This document shows, in pieces, positions 8,605-16,571 of a DNA stretch of 64,000 nucleotides; position 1 is the first letter of the stretch, and every line of letters starts with the position of its first letter. The notes beneath the pieces are model-generated. The model saw only the letters and a program-made list of their open reading frames with translations, made no database searches and had not been told where the DNA came from. The position numbers and the translations under genes were made by a program. This DNA is from Christiangramia echinicola DSM 19838. Its GTDB lineage: Bacteria; Bacteroidota; Bacteroidia; Flavobacteriales; Flavobacteriaceae. The stretch spans positions 1-64,000 of the forward strand of contig NZ_AUHG01000011.1 of NCBI RefSeq assembly GCF_000423065.1, in the 5' to 3' direction.

Positions 8605-9426
8605 ATGAAAACAATTGCAAAACTATTAGTCTTTGTATTCATGATCTCTCTTAGCGGAGTTGCCATGAGTCAGGAAGAAACTGAACAGTCACAGGAGCAA
8701 GCCTATGAACCCGTTTACATCACGATGACAACTACGCACTGGAGCGATAATCCAGATGCCGATTTCTCAGATTGGTTAGAAACCGAAAAAGAGTATTTCG
8801 AGAATGTTACCAGTAAGAACGATCTAATTATTAGTTCAGGAGTCTATACTCACTATTTTACTGCAGATAATTCTGAAGTTGTTTTGGTTAGTGTCTACAG
8901 AACCTGGGAAGACATCGAAAAGGCAAATGATGTAAATATGGAGTTAATTGAAAAAGCCTGGCCTAATGAAGATGAAAGGCAGGCATTCTTTGATAAGCAA
9001 TCCAGTTATTATAAAGCAGATCATAAGGATGAGATTTACCAGTCTATGAGCTATATGATTCCAGAAACGGAATCGGATGAATCCAGGATCTTTTATGTGA
9101 GAAGTAGTGATCTTGCGATGGACGGAAAAGGTTCGCCTGAAAAATTCAAGGAGTATTATGAGAAAGTGACCAAGAAGAGTAAGAAACTTAAGGGCTACTA
9201 TACTCATAGACATTTGTGGGGGTCTAATAGCCGGGAAATGAGTGAAGTATATGTTTTTGATAAACTTGGAGAGATAGAAGAGTTTTTTGAAGAACAGGAA
9301 GAACTGGCGGCCTCTGCCTGGAATGATGAAAATGAAAGAGGAGAGTTTATGAAAGAAATGAATAAACTTTTTACAGGTAAACATTCAGATTACGTCTACC
9401 GCAGTGTACCTGAATTAATGAAATAA
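8605..9426 (+). CDS. Secreted protein of unknown function with two tandem homologous domains
   Basis: 273 aa with a Sec signal peptide (MKTIAKLLVFVFMISLSGVAMS, cleavage near residue 22) and an acidic linker. I do not recognise a named family. Two halves, roughly residues 36-147 and 158-268, align with each other: GVYTHYFT/GYYTHRHL, then a beta strand with VYRTWEDIE / VYVFDKLGEIE, then AWPNEDERQAF / AWNDENERGEF, then a closing Y-rich motif (DEIYQSM / DYVYRSV). This suggests an internal duplication, perhaps of a ferredoxin-like alpha+beta fold of the dimeric alpha-beta-barrel kind. No catalytic motif stands out. It is monocistronic with its own terminator. Confidence 0.75.
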   Translation: MKTIAKLLVFVFMISLSGVAMSQEETEQSQEQAYEPVYITMTTTHWSDNPDADFSDWLETEKEYFENVTSKNDLIISSGVYTHYFTADNSEVVLVSVYRTWEDIEKANDVNMELIEKAWPNEDERQAFFDKQSSYYKADHKDEIYQSMSYMIPETESDESRIFYVRSSDLAMDGKGSPEKFKEYYEKVTKKSKKLKGYYTHRHLWGSNSREMSEVYVFDKLGEIEEFFEEQEELAASAWNDENERGEFMKEMNKLFTGKHSDYVYRSVPELMK

Positions 9427-9432
9427 TCAACT

Positions 9433-9466
9433 GGCCCTGAGCTGCTTGGTTCAGGGCCTTTTTTAA
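9433..9466 (+). terminator. Intrinsic terminator after the two-domain secreted protein gene
   Basis: Stem GGCCCTGA (9433-9440) / TCAGGGCC (9451-9458) with a 10-nt loop, followed by a run of T. It starts 6 nt after the stop codon. Confidence 0.85.
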
Positions 9467-9523
9467 TTTTTAATGCTGGAATTTTCAATGGTAAAAAATA
9501 TTTTATTTTTCGTTCAAATTGTT

Positions 9524-9553
9524 TTGTGTAATTGAAATTCTAGTCTATATTTG
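9524..9553 (+). promoter_or_regulatory. Promoter of tRNA-Val(TAC)
   Basis: TTG (9524-9526), 19-nt spacer, TATATTTG (9546-9553): an exact Bacteroidota consensus promoter, 17 nt before the mature tRNA 5' end. Confidence 0.75.
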
Positions 9554-9570
9554 CATCCGCAATCACGCAA

Positions 9571-9645
9571 GGGCGCGTAGCTCAGTTGGTTCAGAGCACT
9601 TGGTTTACACCCAAGGGGTCAGGGGTTCGAATCCCTTCGCGCCCA
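9571..9645 (+). tRNA. tRNA-Val (anticodon TAC)
   Basis: A 75-nt cloverleaf: acceptor GGGCGCG / CGCGCCC, D-arm with AGTTGG, anticodon stem CTTGG / CCAAG around loop TTTACAC (anticodon TAC, Val GUA/GUG), T-arm AGGGG-TTCGAAT-CCCTT, discriminator A. The 3' CCA is not encoded (ACA follows). Confidence 0.95.
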
Positions 9646-9654
9646 CAAAGTCGA

Positions 9655-9687
9655 AAAGGCTTCCAGAAATGGAAGCCTTTTTTATTT
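9655..9687 (+). terminator. Intrinsic terminator after tRNA-Val(TAC)
   Basis: 10-bp stem AAAGGCTTCC / GGAAGCCTTT, loop AGAAAT, followed by TTTATTTTAT. Confidence 0.85.
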
Positions 9688-10020
9688 TATAGTATTAAAT
9701 TATCTTCGTGGACCAGGTTATTTCCGTGTGATTTATAAAACTAGATCCTGAGATTCTGTTTTTTAAAGCTAGTTATACTTATAAGCTAGAGGATTGTTTC
9801 GGTAATGAACGGATAATGTGCATGAATCTACAGTATTATGTGTGAATTATGATGGATTTGGGATAGTTAGTATTATAACACAAATCTTTCTGCGGATTCC
9901 GCTTACAGGTTATAATTCAGATAAGACGGGGTTGTTCTGCTGTAATAGGTAAAGTCGTGTTGCTATTTTTTTATATTATCAAGATTCGTTTCAGTTAATC
10001 ATTATATTAGCTCGAAATTT
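9688..10020 (+). other. 333-nt AT-rich spacer between the two tRNA-Val genes, no gene seen
   Basis: No open frame with coding character on either strand. There are short self-complementary spots (GCTAG...GCTAG near 9768-9791 and GCGG-ATT-CCGC near 9893-9903). A TATATTAG element at 10003-10010, one mismatch from the -7 consensus, is probably the promoter of the second tRNA. Confidence 0.5.
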
Positions 10021-10095
10021 GGAGTGTTAGCTCAGTTGGTTCAGAGCATTACCTTGACAGGGTAGGGGTCACTGGTTCGAATCCAGTACACTTCA
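10021..10095 (+). tRNA. tRNA-Val (anticodon GAC)
   Basis: A 75-nt cloverleaf: acceptor GGAGTGT / ACACTTC with one G-U pair, anticodon stem TTACC / GGTAG around loop TTGACAG (anticodon GAC, Val GUC/GUU), T-arm ACTGG-TTCGAAT-CCAGT, discriminator A, no encoded CCA. Confidence 0.94.
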
Positions 10096-10102
10096 CAATA
10101 AT

Positions 10103-10135
10103 AAAACCTCACTTAATGGTGAGGTTTTATTATTT
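10103..10135 (+). terminator. Intrinsic terminator after tRNA-Val(GAC)
   Basis: 10-bp perfect stem AAAACCTCAC / GTGAGGTTTT with loop TTAATG, followed by ATTATTTT. Confidence 0.8.
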
Positions 10136-10138
10136 TGG

Positions 10139-10173
10139 GGAATATATATTCCAATAGATCATTTTAATCTATT
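10139..10173. repeat. Two adjacent perfect palindromes downstream of murF
   Basis: GGAATATATATTCC (10139-10152) is a 14-bp palindrome. It is followed directly by AATAGAT-cattttA-ATCTATT (10153-10173), 7-bp arms. They lie between the tRNA terminator and the murF 3' end. The function is unknown and neither is followed by a convincing T-run. Confidence 0.35.
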
Positions 10174-10268
10174 ATGAAGCTTTATATCTGTTTATTGCCA
10201 TTCAGATAAAAGAAGATTGGAGAATGTATTTGCTTCAATCAGTGAAAAAATAAATATCAGCATAGCTC

Positions 10269-11561
10269 TTATTTTTTTATAGAACCTAAAGTTCTTTCTA
10301 GGGCCATGCCTCTGGAACCTTTTATAAGGAAGTAGCAATTTTGAAAATTGCTGCCCTGCAGGTGTTCTATTAAATGGTCCGTATCTCTGAATCTAAAAAT
10401 GAAATTATTATTTGAATCAGTGTTCTTGAAATTATTACCAACAAGGTATGATTCAGAAAAATCGCTGTTTTTCACATAATTTGCGATGACCTGGTGCTCT
10501 GTAGGTGCTGCACTTCCTAACTCGAACATGTCACCTAAAATTGCGATTTTCTGCTTATCGGTTCTTAGACTTTTGAAATTTTCCAGGGCAGCGAACATAC
10601 TAGTTGGATTTGCGTTATACGCATCAAGGATAATTATATTGCTGCCACTTTTAATTAACTGGGAGCGGTTATTGTCTGAATTATAGCTTTCAATTGCCTT
10701 TTGTATTTCAGAAAATTCAACTTTAAAGTATAGGCCAATACAAAGCGCTGCAGCCATATTGGTAGCATTGTAATTTCCGGTTAACTTGCTTTTAAAATCT
10801 GTGTTGTTATAGTTTAGCTGTGCATTAGCTAACCCAGATTGATAATTAAGCTTTACATCTGCATGTCTGCTTTCTCCAAAACTAAAGGTGTGGTTGTAAT
10901 TCCTGTGTTTCATCTGGACTTCGTCATCAACATTCAGAAATATTAATTTATGTTTTTCCTGGAGAAATCTGTATAACTCAGTTTTCGCCTGTATGACCCC
11001 TTCAAGGCTTCCAAAACCTTCCAGGTGTGCTTTTCCAAAATTGGTGATATAGCCATAATCTGGATTGGCTATGGAGCAGAGAAATTCAATCTCCTGCGGG
11101 TGGTTTGCACCCATTTCCACAATTCCAAACTCAGTTTGATTATCCATTGACAGTAATGTAAGTGGTACGCCAATATGATTGTTTAGATTCCCCGTGGTAG
11201 CAACAGTTTTAAATTTTCTAGAAAGGACAGAATTCACAAGCTCTTTGGTGGTAGTTTTTCCATTGCTCCCCGTGATGGCTAGAATAGGTAGCCTAAGAAA
11301 ATTTCGGTGGAAAAGTGCAAGTTTCTGTAATGTTTCCAGGGTGTTCTTAACTATTATATAGTCTTCTTTGTTCCTGGCATATTTCTTATCATCTACAACT
11401 GCATAACGGGCTCCTTTCTTTAATGCCTCTTCAGCATATTCATTTCCATTAAAATTGTCCCCGGTAAGGGCAAAGAACATACTGTTATTTGTGATTTTAC
11501 GAGTATCTGTGTCTGCACCTGTGCAAAGCAGGAAACGTTGATGGAGTCTAGCTGTATTCAT
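10269..11561 (-). CDS. murF: UDP-N-acetylmuramoyl-tripeptide--D-alanyl-D-alanine ligase
   Basis: Last cytoplasmic ligase of UDP-MurNAc-pentapeptide synthesis, 430 aa. The N-terminal UDP-substrate domain includes DTRKITNNSMFFALTGDNFNG; the ATP-binding P-loop is ITGSNGKTTTKEL (about residues 105-117); EMGANHPQEI, the GNLNNHIGVPLTLL segment and the C-terminal DAYNANPTSM are family landmarks. The start is ATG 11561. It lies downstream of gldJ on the same strand, the order known from Flavobacterium johnsoniae. A terminator-like hairpin separates the two, so murF is either read through or has its own close promoter. Confidence 0.94.
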   Translation of the reverse strand: MNTARLHQRFLLCTGADTDTRKITNNSMFFALTGDNFNGNEYAEEALKKGARYAVVDDKKYARNKEDYIIVKNTLETLQKLALFHRNFLRLPILAITGSNGKTTTKELVNSVLSRKFKTVATTGNLNNHIGVPLTLLSMDNQTEFGIVEMGANHPQEIEFLCSIANPDYGYITNFGKAHLEGFGSLEGVIQAKTELYRFLQEKHKLIFLNVDDEVQMKHRNYNHTFSFGESRHADVKLNYQSGLANAQLNYNNTDFKSKLTGNYNATNMAAALCIGLYFKVEFSEIQKAIESYNSDNNRSQLIKSGSNIIILDAYNANPTSMFAALENFKSLRTDKQKIAILGDMFELGSAAPTEHQVIANYVKNSDFSESYLVGNNFKNTDSNNNFIFRFRDTDHLIEHLQGSNFQNCYFLIKGSRGMALERTLGSIKK

Positions 11562-11573
11562 AAAATAAATCTA

Positions 11574-11603
11574 TAAAAAAAGCCCTAAACAAATTAGGGC
11601 TTT
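11574..11603 (-). terminator. Terminator-like hairpin between gldJ and murF
   Basis: On the minus strand AAAGCCCTAA-TTTG-TTAGGGCTTT is followed by a T-run (complement of 11574-11580). It ends about 13 nt before the murF ATG, so it may be the gldJ terminator, an attenuator, or a processing site. Confidence 0.75.
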
Positions 11604-11626
11604 AAGTATATTTTATGTTACAGAAA

Positions 11627-13321
11627 TTAATTACTTCTTGCAGTCTTATTTTTATCTAAGGATTTTGATCCAACTCTGGACATTGCATTTCTAAATCCAA
11701 TATAGTCTGTTGCCATATCCTCTGGGAAGAATCTACGCTGTGCAGGATCTAGCCAGTAAGCTCTATCTCTCCAGCTACCTCCTTTATATACTCTAACTTC
11801 GTTACTGATAAGAGTGGTTCTTTGTTCTTTGTCGTACCCTCTTTCAGAAATAGCTCCTTCAGAAGTGCTATCTGCGTAAGAGAAATTATCATAAGTAGGA
11901 GAGTTGTACATTCTTTTTGCAGGATCTTCATCTACTTCCTGGAAAGGCTGGTAATATCTGCTTGAACTTTTATCTCCATCACGGAAATCTCTTTGATCAC
12001 TTTCTGTAAAGTTAGTTCTCATGTAAGTATCTTCCTTTGTAACGGCTGTTTGAGCAATTTCACCTGGTAAGTTTCTAGCTACTAACTTTCCATTACTAAG
12101 TGTGTCATAGACAATATCATCTGTTCCTACAACCTTTACAGAACCATCTTCATTGATCTCATGTTTGGTGTAAACGTTACCACGATAATAGTTGAAGTCG
12201 TTAAATTCGTCGTCTACTATAGGGCGATAAACATCTGCTACCCATTCTGAAACGTTTCCAGCCATATCGTAAAGACCAAAATCATTTGGTTCGTAGCTTT
12301 TTACTTCAGCAGTAATATCTGCTCCATCATCACTCCATCCGGCAATTCCACCATAATCACCATCTCCCTGTTTGAAGTTGGCTAGCTGGTCACCCATTTT
12401 CTTAACATCACCATTTCTGGTGTATTGTCCATCCCATGGATATTTTTTTCTACCACGGTAAGTATTATAGTTTCTTATTCCTACAAGTCCTAATGCAGCA
12501 TATTCCCATTCAGCTTCAGTTGGAAGTCTGTATTCTGGATATATCAAACCGCTTTCTCTGCCCGGGTATACCTTTTTGATAGGATTTCCGGCTTCATTTA
12601 CATCATTCAGCCTGTCCTGGGCTTCATCTCCACCCTGGCTAATTTCGGTGTTACCACCATAAGCCTTACTAGGCGTATGAATATAAGTGTCTGTATTAAA
12701 AGTGGTAGATGCATTGACATCTGTATATCTGGCACCTTCTTTTATGAAGCCTTCGCTTTCAAGATTGCTTTCATTTACACGGTCTGTTCTCCATTTACTA
12801 AATTCCACGGCCTGGATCCAGCTAACTCCCACTACAGGATATTCAGCATAGGCAGGGTGGCGTAGATAATTTGTAACCATGGTTTCATTATAACCTAGCC
12901 TATTCCTCCACACAAGTGTATCTGGAAGGGCTCCATTATAAATGTTCTTATAATTTTCCTCACTAGGTGGGAAAACTCTTCTTAACCAGTCAAGGTATTC
13001 CAGGTACATTTTATTAGTAACTTCAGTCTCATCCATATAGAAAGACTGTACATGTTGTTGTGTTGGAGTGTTGTTCCAGTCGTGCATTGGATCATCCTGA
13101 ACACGCCCCATAGTGTAGGTACCACCTTCAACAAAAACTAATCCCGGAGCAGCATCCTGTTCCTTATAATCTGTATTGTACTGAAATCCACCTTCGTCAG
13201 AATTTATATCCCAACCGGTGGCACGGGAGGTATTTTTGTAATTGTTGGATTTGTTACAACTAAGTAAACTAAGGCCGCAAACTACAGCAATAACGCCTTT
13301 TAAAGCTACATTCAATTTCAT
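11627..13321 (-). CDS. gldJ: Gliding motility / T9SS lipoprotein GldJ
   Basis: Outer-membrane-associated lipoprotein needed in Flavobacterium for gliding and for stability of the T9SS/gliding machinery. The 564-aa product has a lipoprotein signal with lipobox LLSC (Cys22), starting at ATG 13321 (MKLNVALKG); the longer frame adds 13 unlikely residues. The body is a formylglycine-generating-enzyme/sulfatase-modifying-factor-like domain: FVEGGTYTMGR, MDETEVTNKMYLEYL, YPVVGVSWIQAVEFSKWRT, YRLPTEAEWEYAA, YDMAGNVSEWVADVY and GGSWRD near the end. It is GldJ-sized and sits in GldJ context next to murF and porV. Paralogue GldK has the same fold, but length and neighbours favour GldJ. Confidence 0.92.
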   Translation of the reverse strand: MKLNVALKGVIAVVCGLSLLSCNKSNNYKNTSRATGWDINSDEGGFQYNTDYKEQDAAPGLVFVEGGTYTMGRVQDDPMHDWNNTPTQQHVQSFYMDETEVTNKMYLEYLDWLRRVFPPSEENYKNIYNGALPDTLVWRNRLGYNETMVTNYLRHPAYAEYPVVGVSWIQAVEFSKWRTDRVNESNLESEGFIKEGARYTDVNASTTFNTDTYIHTPSKAYGGNTEISQGGDEAQDRLNDVNEAGNPIKKVYPGRESGLIYPEYRLPTEAEWEYAALGLVGIRNYNTYRGRKKYPWDGQYTRNGDVKKMGDQLANFKQGDGDYGGIAGWSDDGADITAEVKSYEPNDFGLYDMAGNVSEWVADVYRPIVDDEFNDFNYYRGNVYTKHEINEDGSVKVVGTDDIVYDTLSNGKLVARNLPGEIAQTAVTKEDTYMRTNFTESDQRDFRDGDKSSSRYYQPFQEVDEDPAKRMYNSPTYDNFSYADSTSEGAISERGYDKEQRTTLISNEVRVYKGGSWRDRAYWLDPAQRRFFPEDMATDYIGFRNAMSRVGSKSLDKNKTARSN

Positions 13322-13736
13322 ATGATTTCCTTCTTTATGATAGAAATTTAGGCTCTGCAATATACTAATTAACGATAAATGTACAAGATTATTTTGTTAA
13401 TTATGAAAGTAGTAAAGATCGTATAACTCTCTGATATGCTATGACCTATGATTGATTTATATTCGGTTTATTTTTAGGGTTTTAAGTTTGAAAATTTCTG
13501 GGATTAATAAACGCACAAAAAAAAGAAAAATTGTCCTGTAATTTTAAAGGTTGTCGATTTTAATTGTCTCTTGACCGAAGCTTGCAATAATTTCAATTAT
13601 TTTGAGTTATATTCATTAACCCTTACAAATTCAACGTCTTAATTTTAATGTGGTTATACCGGCTAAGAAAGCTTTTTCGACCATCTGGTCTTTCTTAACA
13701 GGAATATTACTATATATTTGTTTATCATTAACTACT
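13322..13736. other. 415-nt divergent gldJ-porV spacer, no gene seen
   Basis: AT-rich region between divergent gldJ and porV. In F. johnsoniae porU occupies this position; here there is no room for it and no recognisable remnant. A TTG (13582-13584) - 23 nt - TATATTCA (13608-13615) element is a weak porV promoter candidate. No exact TAnnTTTG box faces gldJ. Confidence 0.5.
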
Positions 13737-14891
13737 ATGATGAAAAAAATTACATTCTTTTTGATTGCGGCAGTTTTATTTGCCGATTTCTCAGGTTTTG
13801 CGCAAAACGACAGAGATAGAGTTATAACTACTGCTGTTCCATTTCTATTAGTAGCTGCAGATGCCAGGGCGGCTGGAATGGGTGATCAGGGTGTTGCAAC
13901 TTCGCCAGATGTTTTTTCCCAACAGTGGAATCCGGCTAAATATGCATTTGCTACGAGAGAAAATGGCGTCGCCGTAACATATACACCTTATCTGTCTGAA
14001 ATCGTTAATGATATATTTCTTGGGAGTATAAATTATTCTCATAAGTTAAATGATCGTAGTGCTGTTTCAACAAGTTTAAGATATTTCAGTCTTGGGTCTA
14101 TAGAGACTAGGGGGAGTTTTGAAGAGAGTCCTATTTTGGTGAATCCTAATGAGATGACCTTCGATGTCTCTTATGCATTGAAATTAAGTGAAACCTTTTC
14201 CATGGCGGTTGCCGGAAGATATTTAAGATCTGATCTTGGTTTGCAAGACAATGAGGATCTTGGTGCCGCTTCTACTTTTGGAGTAGATGTTGCCGCATAT
14301 TATGAAGGGGAGCAATTAACTTTTAGTGGGTTTGATGCGCAGTGGAGATTAGGAGCGAATATTGCTAATATAGGCCCGAAAATGAAATATGATGATGCCG
14401 GGCAGGAAAACTTTATTCCTACCAATCTTAAATTAGGAGCTGGATTTGATTTTATATTTGATACACAGAACCGTCTAGGCACATATGTCGAATTTAATAA
14501 ATTACTGGTTCCAACTCCACAAGATTTTGATGGTGATGGCGATATAGACGGAGAGGATGATGAAGAGTATAATGAAATTGGATCTATAGAAGGTGTTTTT
14601 AAATCTCTCGGAGATGCTCCAGATGGATTTTCAGAAGAGTTGAAGGAAGTAACAATGGCAATTGGTGCCGAGTACTGGTATCAGGAAAAATTTGCTTTGA
14701 GATTGGGTTACTTTAATGAAAGTGAAGAAAAAGGATTCAGAAGATTCTTTTCTTTAGGAGCCGGTTTTGCTTATGAATCTATTGTAATTGATGCTTCCTA
14801 CCTATTTTCCACATCTTCTGTTCCAAGTCCTTTAGAAGGAACACTTAGGTTTGGGTTGAGTTATAATTTTGGAGATAGCTTCAACAATTAG
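13737..14891 (+). CDS. porV: T9SS outer-membrane protein PorV (LptO-like)
   Basis: Outer-membrane beta-barrel protein of the type IX secretion system; it binds the conserved C-terminal signals of cargo leaving the translocon and delivers them to the PorU attachment complex. The 384-aa product has a signal peptide (MMKKITFFLIAAVLFADFSGFAQ), then the diagnostic N-terminal TTAVPFLLVAADARAAGMGD..GVATSPDVFSQQWNPAKYAF, with barrel strands to a C-terminal Phe-rich end. I start at ATG 13737 rather than GTG 13650, which would add an unconserved leader. An acidic loop (DFDGDGDIDGEDDEEYNE) is present. The usual upstream partner porU is absent at this locus. Confidence 0.92.
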   Translation: MMKKITFFLIAAVLFADFSGFAQNDRDRVITTAVPFLLVAADARAAGMGDQGVATSPDVFSQQWNPAKYAFATRENGVAVTYTPYLSEIVNDIFLGSINYSHKLNDRSAVSTSLRYFSLGSIETRGSFEESPILVNPNEMTFDVSYALKLSETFSMAVAGRYLRSDLGLQDNEDLGAASTFGVDVAAYYEGEQLTFSGFDAQWRLGANIANIGPKMKYDDAGQENFIPTNLKLGAGFDFIFDTQNRLGTYVEFNKLLVPTPQDFDGDGDIDGEDDEEYNEIGSIEGVFKSLGDAPDGFSEELKEVTMAIGAEYWYQEKFALRLGYFNESEEKGFRRFFSLGAGFAYESIVIDASYLFSTSSVPSPLEGTLRFGLSYNFGDSFNN

Positions 14892-14973
14892 AAATTCAAT
14901 TATTCTTAAAACTATCTTATTAAAACTGGAAACTGCTTAGGTTTCCATTACCTTGTCTTCCCAATAATTTAAT

Positions 14974-15456
14974 ATGAAGCCACTTACTATTACTTCCCGT
15001 TTGGAAGTTTATGATTCTATAGATGAGGTCCCGCAGGATGTTCAGGATCTTATGCAAAAAGCTATTGAAGTTAGAGATGCAGCTTATGCTCCCTACTCCA
15101 ATTTTAAAGTTGGAGCCGCAATTTATTTGGAGAATGAAGAGATTGTCGTGGGGAGCAATCAGGAAAATGCATCTTATCCATCTGGACTTTGTGCTGAAAG
15201 AACTGCGGTTTACTACGCCGGCGCAAAATTTCCGGAAGCCAGAATTCTTAGAATCGCCATTTCAGCAAAATCAATGAGACATAAAGTTGTTTCTCCGGTA
15301 CCGCCTTGTGGTGCTTGTAGACAGGCATTAGTGGAGTATGAAGTAAAACAGGAAGATCCTATAGAGCTATACTTTATGGGCGAAACCGGCAAAGTTGTAA
15401 AAGCCGATTCGGTCAAGGATTTACTGCCTTTAGTTTTCGATAGTACCTGCCTATAA
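14974..15456 (+). CDS. cdd: Cytidine deaminase
   Basis: Deaminates cytidine/deoxycytidine to uridine/deoxyuridine in pyrimidine salvage; 160 aa, matching the small tetrameric class. It shows APYSNFKVGAAI (substrate site), CAERTAV (zinc Cys and catalytic Glu) and PCGACRQAL (two further zinc Cys). It lies between porV and pdhA on the same strand with 82-nt and 110-nt gaps, so it is probably separately transcribed. A hairpin GGAAAC...GTTTCC lies upstream (about 14929-14947) without a T-run. Confidence 0.95.
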   Translation: MKPLTITSRLEVYDSIDEVPQDVQDLMQKAIEVRDAAYAPYSNFKVGAAIYLENEEIVVGSNQENASYPSGLCAERTAVYYAGAKFPEARILRIAISAKSMRHKVVSPVPPCGACRQALVEYEVKQEDPIELYFMGETGKVVKADSVKDLLPLVFDSTCL

Positions 15457-15508
15457 GGTTTTCGTTATTTTTTGCTTGAAAACTGTTTTCGTTTCTTATC
15501 GAAAATAG

Positions 15509-15516
15509 TATTTTTG
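15509..15516 (+). promoter_or_regulatory. -7 box TATTTTTG of pdhA
   Basis: Exact TAnnTTTG match 50 nt before pdhA. Immediately upstream is an inverted repeat TTTTCG (15486-15491) / CGAAAA (15500-15505), a possible operator. No TTG at standard spacing. Confidence 0.45.
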
Positions 15517-15566
15517 TTATCCGCTTGGCAAAACCAATCTGTCTGGCCTTTAAATATAAATTTTAG

Positions 15567-16568
15567 ATGAAGAAAATTACAAAAGCCACATACTTAAAGT
15601 GGTACGAGGATATGTTGTTCTGGCGTAAATTCGAAGATAAGCTTGCGCAGGTTTATATTCAACAAAAAGTTAGAGGATTTTTACATTTATATAACGGGCA
15701 GGAAGCTATTTTGGCGGGAGCACTTCATGCAATGGATCTTGAAAAAGATCGTATGATCACCGCATATCGAAATCACGTTCAGCCAATCGGTATGGGTGTA
15801 GATCCTAAAAAAGTGATGGCAGAACTTTATGGTAAGAAAACCGGGACCTCAATGGGGCTTGGTGGTTCCATGCACATCTTCGCTAAAGAACAAAGATTTT
15901 ATGGAGGTCACGGAATCGTTGGTGGTCAAATTCCACTAGGTGCCGGGCTTGCATTTGCAGATAAATACCATAAACGAGACAACGTTACCTTAACTTTTAT
16001 GGGTGATGGTGCTGTTAGACAGGGTGCTCTTCATGAAACGCTTAATATGGCGGTGAACTGGAACCTTCCAGTAGTTTTCTGTGTAGAGAATAATGGATAT
16101 GCAATGGGAACTTCTGTTGCGCGTACCTCTAAAGATACAGAGATATGGAAACTTGGTAATGGTTATGAAATGCCATGTGGGCCTGTAGATGCAATGGATC
16201 CTGTTAAAGTTGCTGAGGCACTTGACGAGGCGATCACCAGAGCAAGAAAAGGAAATGGACCTACATTCCTTGAATTAAAGACATATCGTTACCGTGGTCA
16301 CTCTATGAGTGATGCTCAAAAATACAGAACTAAGGATGAGGTTGCTGATTATCAGAAACTGGATCCTATTGCTAAAGTTCGTGATATAATTAAGGAGAAG
16401 AAATACGCTTCAGATAAAGAGATCAAAGAAATCGATAAACGCGTTAAGGATAAAGTTTCAGAATGTGAGAAATTCGCAGATGAATCTGATTTCCCAGACA
16501 AGAATATTATGTATGACGTTGTTTACGAACAGGAGGATTATCCGTTTCTATCACATAAATTAGACTAG
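15567..16568 (+). CDS. pdhA: Pyruvate dehydrogenase E1 component, alpha subunit
   Basis: Thiamine-diphosphate-dependent E1 alpha, 333 aa; with E1 beta it decarboxylates pyruvate and acetylates the E2 lipoyl group. The TPP/Mg motif begins TFMGDGAVRQGALHETLNMA (about residues 142-161) and ends with VENNGYAMGT; SMHIFAKEQRFYGGHGIVG and the phosphorylation-loop-like YRYRGHSMSD are also present. It starts at ATG 15567 and ends 3 nt before pdhC. The beta-subunit gene is not in this window; separate pdhB location is common in Flavobacteriia. Confidence 0.94.
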   Translation: MKKITKATYLKWYEDMLFWRKFEDKLAQVYIQQKVRGFLHLYNGQEAILAGALHAMDLEKDRMITAYRNHVQPIGMGVDPKKVMAELYGKKTGTSMGLGGSMHIFAKEQRFYGGHGIVGGQIPLGAGLAFADKYHKRDNVTLTFMGDGAVRQGALHETLNMAVNWNLPVVFCVENNGYAMGTSVARTSKDTEIWKLGNGYEMPCGPVDAMDPVKVAEALDEAITRARKGNGPTFLELKTYRYRGHSMSDAQKYRTKDEVADYQKLDPIAKVRDIIKEKKYASDKEIKEIDKRVKDKVSECEKFADESDFPDKNIMYDVVYEQEDYPFLSHKLD

Positions 16569-16571
16569 ATT

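Noticed and set aside
8944-9384. 146-codon open frame on the minus strand inside the duplicated-domain secreted protein gene
   Set aside because: It lies wholly within a convincing plus-strand gene with a signal peptide. Its composition (runs of Phe, Leu and Ile) is what the complement of Glu/Lys-rich codons gives.
11627-13321. GldK instead of GldJ
   Set aside because: Both share the formylglycine-generating-enzyme fold, but GldK is followed by gldL/gldM/gldN. Here the neighbours are murF and porV, as for gldJ.
13381-13650. Possible remnant of porU
   Set aside because: I translated the spacer by eye in all frames and saw no C25-peptidase or type IX motif, only AT-rich non-coding sequence.
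13650-13736. GTG start extending porV by 29 residues
   Set aside because: The extension precedes a clear signal peptide beginning MMKKITFF and is not porV-like.
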